From Dyadobacter alkalitolerans DSM 23607 (GTDB taxonomy: Bacteria; Bacteroidota; Bacteroidia; Cytophagales; Spirosomataceae), in the NCBI RefSeq assembly GCF_000428845.1, contig NZ_AUAS01000014.1, positions 124,001 through 188,000 of the forward strand: a DNA stretch of 64,000 bases. Reading direction: 5' to 3'. Each line of letters opens with the position of its first letter. The first letter of the stretch is position 1. Of this stretch, positions 8,301-15,802 are shown piece by piece. Made by a program: the position numbers and the translations under genes. The notes beneath the pieces are model-generated. The model did no database searches. It was given only the letters and a program-made list of their open reading frames with translations, and was not told the DNA's origin.

Positions 8301-9524
8301 TTAAAATTGCTGCATCACCTCATTGATGTCTTTCGAGCCCTCAAAAAATGAAAGTAAGCGCATCAAAATTCCTTCTACGACTGCATCCGGGCAGGAAGCA
8401 CCGCACGTAAGCATAATGCGGGCAGGCGTATGTTGCGGGAGATAGTTTTCTGTCACCATTTCCTCTTTGGAATGGAGGTTAAAATGACGGATCAGCTGTT
8501 TATCCAAAATTTTATTGACTGACTCAATAAAATAAGTCGGGAATTTCTGCTCACAAAGCTCGACCAGATGTGTTGTGTTGGAACTGTTATAACCACCCGC
8601 AACGATCACAAGATCAGCCTCATGCGTCAGCAACGCGTAAGTCGCATCCTGGTTATCATTCGTAGCGTAGCATAATGTGTCGCGCGTGTTGGCGAAGCGA
8701 TCTTCCACCTGTTCGGGACGGAGGCTGTAATGTTTGATCATTACATTTTTCAAGTAGTCAGCAATGCCTTGTGTATCAGATGCCAGCATTGTAGTCTGGT
8801 TCACGACGCCGATACGCTGCAAATCTTTTTCCGGATCAAAGCCATTGGAATACTGACCATTAAAATCCTGGAAAAACTGCTCCGCAGGCAATGTGCCTTT
8901 CATGTATTCGGCAAGACGTTCGGCCTGGGACATATTTTCAACCACAACGGTCGGCGCATTTTCCTTGCTATGCGAGAATGTGGCGCGGGTTTCTTCGTGA
9001 TTGGGCTTGCCGTGGACAATGATCGTATAATTTTTCTCTCCGATCTGCGCGGCGCGGTTCCAGACTTTCTCTACAAACGGGCAGGTTGTATCATAAACGT
9101 AAGCATTAATGCCCAGTTCTGTCAGTTTTTGCTGGTTTTCAACGGTTGTGCCAAATGCAGGGACGATAACAATGTCATCCGCATTCAGTTCTTCCCAGGG
9201 AATGAGCGGATTGCCTTTGGTATCCATAATAAAACGCACGCCCCGGTCCACCAGATCGCGGTTTACGTCCGGGTTATGGATCATTTCACTGAGCAGGAAA
9301 ATTCTTTTATCAGGGTTCTCTGCAATGGCTTTATAAGCAATGTCAATGGCGTTTTCAACCCCGTAGCAAAATCCAAAGTGGCGCGCAATCAGAAATTGGA
9401 CCGGGCCGAAATCCAGCAATGTAGGCGCATAGTCACGTTTCAGCTTGTCATTTTTACGGCGGAATTCCTTAATCGGCGTAATGATCCTGCTCCGGTAAAA
9501 ATCAGGAATGTTGAACGTTTTCAT
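8301..9524 (-). CDS. ispH: 4-hydroxy-3-methylbut-2-enyl diphosphate reductase
   Basis: 407 residues, cytosolic. Last step of the MEP pathway: reduces HMBPP to IPP and DMAPP using a [4Fe-4S] cluster. Three cluster Cys regions are visible: HFGFCYGV (Cys53), TTCPFV (Cys148) and the C-terminal TCGASCPD (about 373-379). The substrate-binding region THEAD and TNDNQDAT are also present. The protein is longer than the roughly 310-residue E. coli form, with about 40 extra N-terminal residues before the first Cys and inserts in the middle; this long version is what I expect in Cytophagales. It is divergent from the sigma factor gene. Downstream, a 25-base hairpin at about 8200-8224 lacks a T-run and is a weak terminator candidate. 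Confidence 0.95.
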   Translation of the reverse strand: MKTFNIPDFYRSRIITPIKEFRRKNDKLKRDYAPTLLDFGPVQFLIARHFGFCYGVENAIDIAYKAIAENPDKRIFLLSEMIHNPDVNRDLVDRGVRFIMDTKGNPLIPWEELNADDIVIVPAFGTTVENQQKLTELGINAYVYDTTCPFVEKVWNRAAQIGEKNYTIIVHGKPNHEETRATFSHSKENAPTVVVENMSQAERLAEYMKGTLPAEQFFQDFNGQYSNGFDPEKDLQRIGVVNQTTMLASDTQGIADYLKNVMIKHYSLRPEQVEDRFANTRDTLCYATNDNQDATYALLTHEADLVIVAGGYNSSNTTHLVELCEQKFPTYFIESVNKILDKQLIRHFNLHSKEEMVTENYLPQHTPARIMLTCGASCPDAVVEGILMRLLSFFEGSKDINEVMQQF

Positions 9525-9728
9525 TGACTAAATTTGGTAGATTGCAGTAAACAAATTAGGGTATATTATGACCAAAAATCAAACATATACGCTCCTTTTT
9601 TAAGAACAACGGTTCATCAAACATTGTTCGAACGACGTTTACGGAAAATTTTTTTCCCGTTGATGCAACATGCAGGCGCATCTGCTGTCCTTGATACAGA
9701 ACGTTCAAATATATATTAGCCATTCTGC

Positions 9729-10292
9729 TTGAAAACACATTTTTACCCTGACCGGCACGTCGAACTGGTGGAACGTTGTAAACTCGGTGAGCGCAAAGCG
9801 CAATACGAGCTTTATAAGTTGTATTCGAAAGCCATGTTCAACATCTGCATGCGGATATTGAATCATTTGGGGGAGGCAGAGGACGCTTTACAGGAAGCAT
9901 TCGTGGATGCATTTACCAACCTGCACCAGTTTCGGCAGCAGTCGACATTTGGCGCCTGGTTGAAGCAGATCGTTGTCAATAAGGCGATTAACCACATGCG
10001 GAGCCGGAAAGTAAAGTGGGTGGAAATTGAAGAATGGCAGGAAACGGCGGAGAACATGGACCGGAGTGAAAGTTATTTCGGGATGGATGAGCATGAGACG
10101 AACCTGGAAGTAGAGCGCGTGCGCAACACGGTGCAGAAGCTGCCGGATGGTTACAGAGTGGTTCTGAGCCTTTATTTATTTGAAGGATACGATCACGAGG
10201 AAATAGGAGAGGTGCTAGGGATCAGCGAAACGACGTCAAGGACGCAATATATGAGGGCTAAAAGAAAACTCACAGAAATGCTTGCGAAATAG
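9729..10292 (+). CDS. ECF-type RNA polymerase sigma factor
   Basis: 187 residues. Region 2 spans about residues 20-95 (LGEAEDALQEAFVDAF and the FGAWLKQIVVNKAINHMR part), and region 4 about 125-185, with a typical helix-turn-helix EEIGEVLGISETTSRTQ. The only usable start is TTG at 9729, because an in-frame stop lies just upstream and the next Met is about 34 residues in, inside region 2. The following gene encodes a single-pass membrane protein of anti-sigma size, so this is probably an envelope-responsive sigma factor held at the membrane. Target promoters cannot be read from the window. Confidence 0.9.
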   Translation: MKTHFYPDRHVELVERCKLGERKAQYELYKLYSKAMFNICMRILNHLGEAEDALQEAFVDAFTNLHQFRQQSTFGAWLKQIVVNKAINHMRSRKVKWVEIEEWQETAENMDRSESYFGMDEHETNLEVERVRNTVQKLPDGYRVVLSLYLFEGYDHEEIGEVLGISETTSRTQYMRAKRKLTEMLAK

Positions 10293-10385
10293 TTGCAGCA
10301 ATAATTTTAAACTTAATCGTTTGAGTTCCATCTAAACTAATAAGGATTTGAGAACATTATTTACACATGACAAGTTGATTAACCT

Positions 10386-10994
10386 ATGAAAAATTCTTCT
10401 GATAAAAAAGATCGATTGGAGCGGTTTGTGCGAGATAACAGGGATGGATTTGATACTTTCTTACCGCAAGATTCTTTATGGAGCCAGATCGATAGCAAAT
10501 TACACAGCGAGATTCCGATTGTGCCGGAGCAATCCAAAAAAAAAATTAGGCGACTGAACAGCCCTTATTTTGACTGGCGCATAGCGGCCGGTGTGTTCCT
10601 GGCGCTTGGAATTGGTTTTTTAGTTTACCTCAATAATGAATACGGCATAACCCGCGATCCGAAAGTGGCGCTCAAAGTCCCTACCTATGCCAAGGAATTC
10701 AATGCTTACAATGTTGCAATAGACCAGAAAAGAGAGGAGATCATCAAACTCGCGCGGAATAATCCGGAGGTGTATAAAGATTTCTCTGCGGATCTGGAAA
10801 GTCTGGAAGTGAGTTATAAAAATCTGCGCTCCAACTTATCGAATGCTCCCAACCAGGAAGCATTACTGGAAGCGATGGTCCAGAACTTACAATGGCAGGT
10901 TGACCTGCTCAACCAACAATTAGAAATTTTGCAACGCATTAATAAAGTAAAAAATGGAGACGATAAAGAAGTCGACAGCGCGCCTGTTATTTAG
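10386..10994 (+). CDS. Putative membrane-anchored anti-sigma factor
   Basis: 202 residues with no family I can name. A charged N-terminal cytoplasmic part (1-60, with KKDRLERFVRDNRDGFDTF) is followed by one transmembrane helix (about 65-83) and then a periplasmic part that is strongly helical (about 120-190), rich in Leu, Glu and Gln and probably coiled coil. This layout directly after an ECF sigma gene is the usual arrangement of an anti-sigma factor; that role is inferred. Its last 41 bases overlap the next gene in another frame, which suggests translational coupling. Confidence 0.65.
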   Translation: MKNSSDKKDRLERFVRDNRDGFDTFLPQDSLWSQIDSKLHSEIPIVPEQSKKKIRRLNSPYFDWRIAAGVFLALGIGFLVYLNNEYGITRDPKVALKVPTYAKEFNAYNVAIDQKREEIIKLARNNPEVYKDFSADLESLEVSYKNLRSNLSNAPNQEALLEAMVQNLQWQVDLLNQQLEILQRINKVKNGDDKEVDSAPVI

Positions 10995-12012
10995 CATGTT
11001 TCTCATGCTGCCGCAGCTGTTGCTGGCAGTAAGCCCGGATCCGGAACAGAACGGGCTCATTGAAAAACGAAGGAATATTGTGAAGGTTTTTGATGTTAAA
11101 AATAATGACCAGCTTGTCGTTGATAATCAATTCGGGCAGGTCAAAATTAATCTTTGGAATAAGGAAGAGATTAAGGTTGAGATCATTGTAACGGCGAATG
11201 CGCCTACGGACGGCCGCGCTTCGGAATATCTGGGGGCTGTAAGGATCGACGAAAAACGGATCAGGAACCAGATCAACCTGACGACACATATTGACAGGAG
11301 CCAGTTTGGAAACAATGGCTGGAACAACAAAAAAGGCGACAAGAATTTCATTCAGATCGATTACACGGTGTATATGCCAAAGGAAAATGCGCTGATCGTG
11401 CGTAACAAGTTTGGCGACACAGACATCCCTTCGTTCCACGCGCCGCTGACGGTTGATTCACGCTATGGACATTTTGTGGCCAACATTCTTGATAATGCTG
11501 AAAATGTGATCGATGTGCGTTATGGGAGCGCTAAAATTGGGAAAATGGACGGCGGAAAGCTGGAATTCCAATATTCAAACCTGAAACTGGATATGGCCAA
11601 AAAGGTTTTCATTACCAACAAGTTCGGCGAGCTGAACATTGGTGATGTGACCAACCTGGATGCCGACATCGATTATTCAGGAGCGAAAATCGGGACCATG
11701 CGCGGTTCGGGAAAGATTAAGCTGAACTACTCAGGTAATTTCAAGATAGATCAGCTCACCAATTCAGCGGAGAACATTGACATTCAGGCATCTTACTCGT
11801 CCATTATCTTGCCGGCAGATGCAAACCAGTTCAATGTGACGGTTACATATGGGAATTTCAGTTATCCGTCTTCTAATGTAAATTTTTCCATGCAGCCGGC
11901 GAAGGATGATAAAGCTTATAAACAAAAGCAATATCAAGGAAAAGTAGGAACCGGATCAGGAACGCGGATAACCGTCGTGTCGCGATTTGGTGATGTGAAA
12001 TTGAAAGATTAA
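10954..12012 (+). CDS. Secreted DUF4097-like beta-helix protein
   Basis: 352 residues. A signal peptide (about 1-26: KKSTARLLFSMFLMLPQLLLAVS) leads into a beta-strand-rich protein with repeating rungs of about 20 residues such as YGSAKIGKM, FGELNIGDV and YSGAKIGTM, typical of a right-handed beta-helix as in DUF4097/adhesin-like proteins. No catalytic motif is seen. It starts inside the preceding putative anti-sigma gene (41-base overlap), so the sigma, anti-sigma and this gene form one unit. It may be the envelope component sensed by or controlled by the sigma system; this is inference. Confidence 0.7.
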   Translation: METIKKSTARLLFSMFLMLPQLLLAVSPDPEQNGLIEKRRNIVKVFDVKNNDQLVVDNQFGQVKINLWNKEEIKVEIIVTANAPTDGRASEYLGAVRIDEKRIRNQINLTTHIDRSQFGNNGWNNKKGDKNFIQIDYTVYMPKENALIVRNKFGDTDIPSFHAPLTVDSRYGHFVANILDNAENVIDVRYGSAKIGKMDGGKLEFQYSNLKLDMAKKVFITNKFGELNIGDVTNLDADIDYSGAKIGTMRGSGKIKLNYSGNFKIDQLTNSAENIDIQASYSSIILPADANQFNVTVTYGNFSYPSSNVNFSMQPAKDDKAYKQKQYQGKVGTGSGTRITVVSRFGDVKLKD

Positions 12013-12026
12013 TGTCTGTTAATTAG

Positions 12027-13580
12027 TCATTTATCTTCAATTAGTACATTGTATCTGAAATCCAGCGGGTCGAAAAGATCGAACAGCTTTTCGATAAATT
12101 GCGGATCATTAATGTAGAAATCCAGCAAATTATCATAGCGTTCCTGGGCGATTCCGTTCGGGAACAGCTTGTTTTTGAGGCTGATCAATTGCGTAATCTC
12201 AGACTCGTGGCTGCGCTCTTCGGCTTTAATAATGCGCTTTTCCAGATGTTTCAGCGAATTCAATAACCGCGTTTGCTCGGCTTTAACAGCTCCGTGCATG
12301 GTTTGGTCCACTGCGGTTGCTTTATTTAATATCGCCTCAAAAATCTCATTAAACGCATTTTTCTGATCTTCCAAACTTAAAATATGCTCTGTATTCCGCT
12401 CAACAAATGTCTTCCTTAACGCAACTTCATCCAGAAAAAGATCCTTGTAATTAATCTTCAATTTCTCCACCTTTTTTCCCTGCAATTGATTGATATACAA
12501 TGCAAAGTTACGCGGCATTAACATGGGAAAGGGCACATTGAAATGCTCAAAAACTCCTTTCAACTGCATCCAGTAAGGCACTTCTGACGGCCCACCTATA
12601 TACGCAAGATTCGGTAAAATCACCTCTTCGTATAATGGTCTGAGAACAACATTGGGACTGAAAAATTCGGGGTTTTCGGAAGCCAGATCGAGGATTTCCG
12701 ACTTGGTGAATGTAATGTCTGTATTCAAAACCTGGAAATTGTCGCCGTCGCGCGTAATGCGCTCGCGAAGTCCGTCGGCCAGGTAAAAAAGATTGATCTC
12801 TCGTGCGTGAAGCGGCGTGTGATAACCCAGTGCATTGAGTTTGCCGGTGGTTTCTGTGACCAGTTTTTCGGAAACTGAGTCGGTGAGTTCTTCCTTAATA
12901 ATGGGCAGAAAGTGCCTTTTTAAATCTGCATGATCTGCGTCAAGCGTGATTAGGCCCTGTTTTCCAAACAATTCGTGCATATAACATCGCACTGCATTGG
13001 CCAGCGTGGTGTTTTCGAGATAAGCTTTTGCAAACAACATGGGCTTATCCGGCAATTGCTTTAAAATGCTTTCCAGCTCCTTCGGATTCAGGCGGCCGAC
13101 GGCTCCTTTGTGCTCGCCGGTCCATTTATGCGTTTGTCCAAACAGATGAAAAGTCGCAATTTCCTCAAAATCATGGTCTTCCGTCGCCATCCAGTAAATT
13201 GGCACGAAATTGTATTCGGGATAAGCCTCTTTTAATGCTCTCGCGAGCTTCACCGTGGTTACGATTTTAAAAATAATGTAAAGCGGACCGGTGAAAATAT
13301 TGAGCTGGTGCCCTGTTGTGACAGTGAATGTATTTTCCTTTAAAAGGATCGAAAAATCGGGCAGATAAGGAAGGCCTGTGTATTGTTTTTCTAAAACATC
13401 AACCAGCGTTTTACGCTTTTCAATATCGAAATTCTGCTTGCTAATGATGGCCTCTTTTGCATTTTCCAAAGTCGGATAAATACTGTAAAACGGTTCCAAT
13501 GCAGGTTTTTGATCAAGATAATCAAGCAGTAATGCAGGAAATTGGCCCGTTGTACGAAGATCCAGGGAATGCAGGGTCAT
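12027..13580 (-). CDS. bshC: Bacillithiol biosynthesis cysteine-adding enzyme
   Basis: 517 residues, cytosolic. BshC joins cysteine to GlcN-malate, the last step of bacillithiol synthesis, the low-molecular-weight thiol of Firmicutes and many Bacteroidota. Recognisable are TTGHQLNIFTGPLY near residues 85-100, YWMATEDHDFEE around 130, and a C-terminal coiled-coil stretch (about 400-470) as in the Bacillus structure. I chose the ATG at 13580 (MTLHSLDL) over a TTG 36 bases upstream because family members begin close to this point. bshA and bshB are not in the window. It converges with the DUF4097-like gene, 14 bases apart. Confidence 0.92.
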   Translation of the reverse strand: MTLHSLDLRTTGQFPALLLDYLDQKPALEPFYSIYPTLENAKEAIISKQNFDIEKRKTLVDVLEKQYTGLPYLPDFSILLKENTFTVTTGHQLNIFTGPLYIIFKIVTTVKLARALKEAYPEYNFVPIYWMATEDHDFEEIATFHLFGQTHKWTGEHKGAVGRLNPKELESILKQLPDKPMLFAKAYLENTTLANAVRCYMHELFGKQGLITLDADHADLKRHFLPIIKEELTDSVSEKLVTETTGKLNALGYHTPLHAREINLFYLADGLRERITRDGDNFQVLNTDITFTKSEILDLASENPEFFSPNVVLRPLYEEVILPNLAYIGGPSEVPYWMQLKGVFEHFNVPFPMLMPRNFALYINQLQGKKVEKLKINYKDLFLDEVALRKTFVERNTEHILSLEDQKNAFNEIFEAILNKATAVDQTMHGAVKAEQTRLLNSLKHLEKRIIKAEERSHESEITQLISLKNKLFPNGIAQERYDNLLDFYINDPQFIEKLFDLFDPLDFRYNVLIEDK

Positions 13581-13736
13581 GAAAGGTGGTTTTTCAGTAA
13601 CTAATAGAGAATCCAACGTAAATTATTTAGCGATATTTTATTCAAACAAACCGATAACCTAACGTGAAAACAAAGGACTTTGGTTTCCCAAATTTGCGCA
13701 TTTTGGGGTAGAATAAAAAACCTTTCATCACAACAA

Positions 13737-13767
13737 AAAAGCCAGACCTTACGAAGATCCGGCTTTC
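13737..13767 (-). terminator. Intrinsic terminator after acyl-CoA dehydrogenase gene
   Basis: On the minus strand an imperfect hairpin with outer stem AAGCC/GGCTT and a short loop is followed by a run of six T. It lies about 75 bases past the acyl-CoA dehydrogenase stop. Confidence 0.6.
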
Positions 13768-13843
13768 CATGATTCATTTGGTTTTTAGTTGTGCAGGCAT
13801 TGTAATCGAGCTTTAACCCCGGCTCTCCGCCTAAAATATTGTT

Positions 13844-15658
13844 TCAAAAAACATAATCATTCTTGGCAATCAGTTCATCAGCAACGCTGCGGCGTGCATC
13901 TTTGAGGTTAACCGGTTCAATTTTCGTAAATCGTTTCAGTCCCATCAGCATCACCCGCAGCTCATCGCTTTCTGCAAAGCTTGTGATGGCAGCTCTTCCG
14001 GCATTGTTTACCTTCTCAACAGCGCGGTGCAAATAAATGATCGCCATATCCTGGTGCAACTTATTGGCATCAGCTCCAAGCAACTCAATCCGTTTTTCCA
14101 CCCGTAGCAGCACCGATTCAGCAGCATAAATTTCAATCACCATGTCGGCCAGGTTCATGATAATTTCCTGCTCTTCGGAAAGCTTCATCATGAATTTCTG
14201 AACGGCCGCACCCGCCACCATTAAGGCTGCTTTTTTGAGATTTTGAATGACCTTTTTCTCGGCTGCAAAAAGCGTTTCGTCTTCGCTCATGCTGAAATCC
14301 GGAATAGACATAATTTCTTTTCCAACCGCCATCGCGGGCCCCATCAGATCGATCTGGCCTTTCATAGCGCGTTTCAGGAGCATATCCACGACAAGCAGCC
14401 TGTTGATCTCATTGGTTCCCTCAAAAATCCGGTTAATACGGCTGTCGCGGTAAGCCCGGTCCATCGGCGCATCTGCGGAAAAGCCCATGCCGCCGTAGAT
14501 TTGAACGCCTTCATCCACCACAAAATCAAGCACTTCTGAGCCATGCACTTTCATAATGGCACATTCAATAGCTAATTCTTCCAGTGCTTTCAGTTTGGAT
14601 TCCGCGTCTGACATTCCTTTTTCCTGAAAGGCGGAAATCAGGTCGTCAATGTTTTGACCAACGCGGTAAGAAGCTGATTCGGAGGCAAACATTTGCGTAG
14701 CCATTTCGGACAGCTTATGCTTAATCGCACCAAATTGGGATATAGCAGTGCCAAATTGTTTTCTTTCATTGGCATATGCAATGGCCTGTTGCGTTACCCT
14801 TTTGGCGCCGCCTAGTGCTGCCGCCGCCAGTTTGATCCGGCCAATATTGAGAATGTTAACTGCGATTTTAAAGCCGTTTCCGCGCTCTGAAAGCATGTTT
14901 TCGACAGGAACCAGGCAATCATTAAAGAAGATCTGCCGCGTATCCGAGCCCTTAATCCCCATTTTATGTTCTGGTGCATTCATCGTAATGCCACCGGATG
15001 ACTTTTCAATGATGAAGGCACTCAGGTTTTTATCAGTTTGTCCGTTTTCTTCAATTTTGGCAAAAACAATAAACACATCTGCAAAACCGCCATTGGTAAT
15101 CCACATTTTCTGGCCGGTAATGGCATAATGTTGACCGTCAGAGGTGAGTATTGCTTTGGTTTTACCTGAGTTGGCATCCGAGCCGGAATCCGGCTCTGTT
15201 AAACAATATGCTGCTTTCCATTCACCCGTGGCGAGCTTGGGAAGATATTTGCTTTTTTGTGTTTCGTTTCCGTAGTAAAGGATCGGCAATGTGCCGATGC
15301 CCGTATGCGCCGAAAGTGCTACGGAGAATGAATTTCCTGCGCCGGTGGCTTCTGCAACGAGCATGGAAGTGTTGAAGTTCATGCCAAAACCGCCATATTC
15401 CTCCGGAACGGCCGTCCCTAACAAGCCCAGCTCACCCGCTTTGTCCATCAATCCTGAAATCAGCTCGGGACTTTTTGCATGATCAATTTCGTCCAGGATG
15501 GGCCATATTTCCTTGCCGAGAAACTCCCTGCAAGTGTCTGCAATCATACGCTGCTCTTCCGTAAACTCCTCAGGAATAAAAATTTGGGACGATAAGGTTT
15601 CTTTAATCAAAAATTCACCTCCCTTAATAGACGTCTTATTCGCTTGTGCAACGGCCAT
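13844..15658 (-). CDS. Acyl-CoA dehydrogenase, VLCAD/ACAD9-like
   Basis: 604 residues. FAD-dependent first step of fatty acid beta-oxidation. An acyl-CoA dehydrogenase N-domain (about 30-150), middle domain with YCLTEPDSGSDA and WITNGG (about 165-260) and C-domain with ERKQFG and a QIYGGMGFS/EGTNEINR stretch (about 290-450) are followed by a C-terminal helical extension (to 604). That extension is the mark of the VLCAD/ACAD9-like group, which prefers longer acyl chains. The ATG at 15658 is well placed. Its promoter is bracketed by two copies of a GTATGC-NN-GCATAC palindrome that recurs upstream of the thiolase gene at 22095, so a fatty-acid-responsive repressor probably controls both. Confidence 0.92.
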   Translation of the reverse strand: MAVAQANKTSIKGGEFLIKETLSSQIFIPEEFTEEQRMIADTCREFLGKEIWPILDEIDHAKSPELISGLMDKAGELGLLGTAVPEEYGGFGMNFNTSMLVAEATGAGNSFSVALSAHTGIGTLPILYYGNETQKSKYLPKLATGEWKAAYCLTEPDSGSDANSGKTKAILTSDGQHYAITGQKMWITNGGFADVFIVFAKIEENGQTDKNLSAFIIEKSSGGITMNAPEHKMGIKGSDTRQIFFNDCLVPVENMLSERGNGFKIAVNILNIGRIKLAAAALGGAKRVTQQAIAYANERKQFGTAISQFGAIKHKLSEMATQMFASESASYRVGQNIDDLISAFQEKGMSDAESKLKALEELAIECAIMKVHGSEVLDFVVDEGVQIYGGMGFSADAPMDRAYRDSRINRIFEGTNEINRLLVVDMLLKRAMKGQIDLMGPAMAVGKEIMSIPDFSMSEDETLFAAEKKVIQNLKKAALMVAGAAVQKFMMKLSEEQEIIMNLADMVIEIYAAESVLLRVEKRIELLGADANKLHQDMAIIYLHRAVEKVNNAGRAAITSFAESDELRVMLMGLKRFTKIEPVNLKDARRSVADELIAKNDYVF

Positions 15659-15697
15659 ATTCTTTAACTTTTATTGATGATTAAGGCTTGAATTAAG

Positions 15698-15711
15698 GTA
15701 TGCTTGCATAC
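15698..15711. promoter_or_regulatory. Candidate fatty-acid operator, proximal site
   Basis: Perfect palindrome GTATGCTTGCATAC, 40 bases before the acyl-CoA dehydrogenase ATG and just downstream of the predicted transcription start. A repressor bound here would block elongation or initiation. The same site occurs at 15748-15761 (13 of 14) and 22143-22156. Confidence 0.65.
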
Positions 15712-15725
15712 TACTTCTTGTATTG

Positions 15726-15755
15726 CAAATATATATCATTCGCAGTATTATGCAA
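15726..15755 (-). promoter_or_regulatory. Promoter of acyl-CoA dehydrogenase gene
   Basis: On the minus strand a TTG (15755-15753) and TATATTTG (15733-15726) are separated by 19 bases, matching the Bacteroidota TTG-N19-TAnnTTTG promoter. The TTG lies inside the distal operator. Confidence 0.7.
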
Positions 15756-15761
15756 GCATAC
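15748..15761. promoter_or_regulatory. Candidate fatty-acid operator, distal site
   Basis: TTATGCAAGCATAC, 13 of 14 matches to the palindrome at 15698. With flanks, 16 bases (aaggtatgcttgcata) are identical between the two sites in inverted orientation. It covers the -33 TTG of the promoter. Confidence 0.6.
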
Positions 15762-15802
15762 CTTTCGTAAAAACGGAAGGAGAAAAATGGTGATTTGAAG
15801 CC

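Noticed and set aside
8730..9527. 265-residue ORF antisense to ispH
   Set aside because: It mirrors the well-supported ispH frame; its protein has no domain pattern.
9626..9633. GTTCGAAC palindrome upstream of the sigma factor
   Set aside because: Only eight bases and does not extend; no second copy nearby.
10371..10382. aagttgattaac shared by the regions before the putative anti-sigma gene and the TonB receptor (about 36382)
   Set aside because: A 12-base match with no promoter-like spacing or wider similarity; probably chance.
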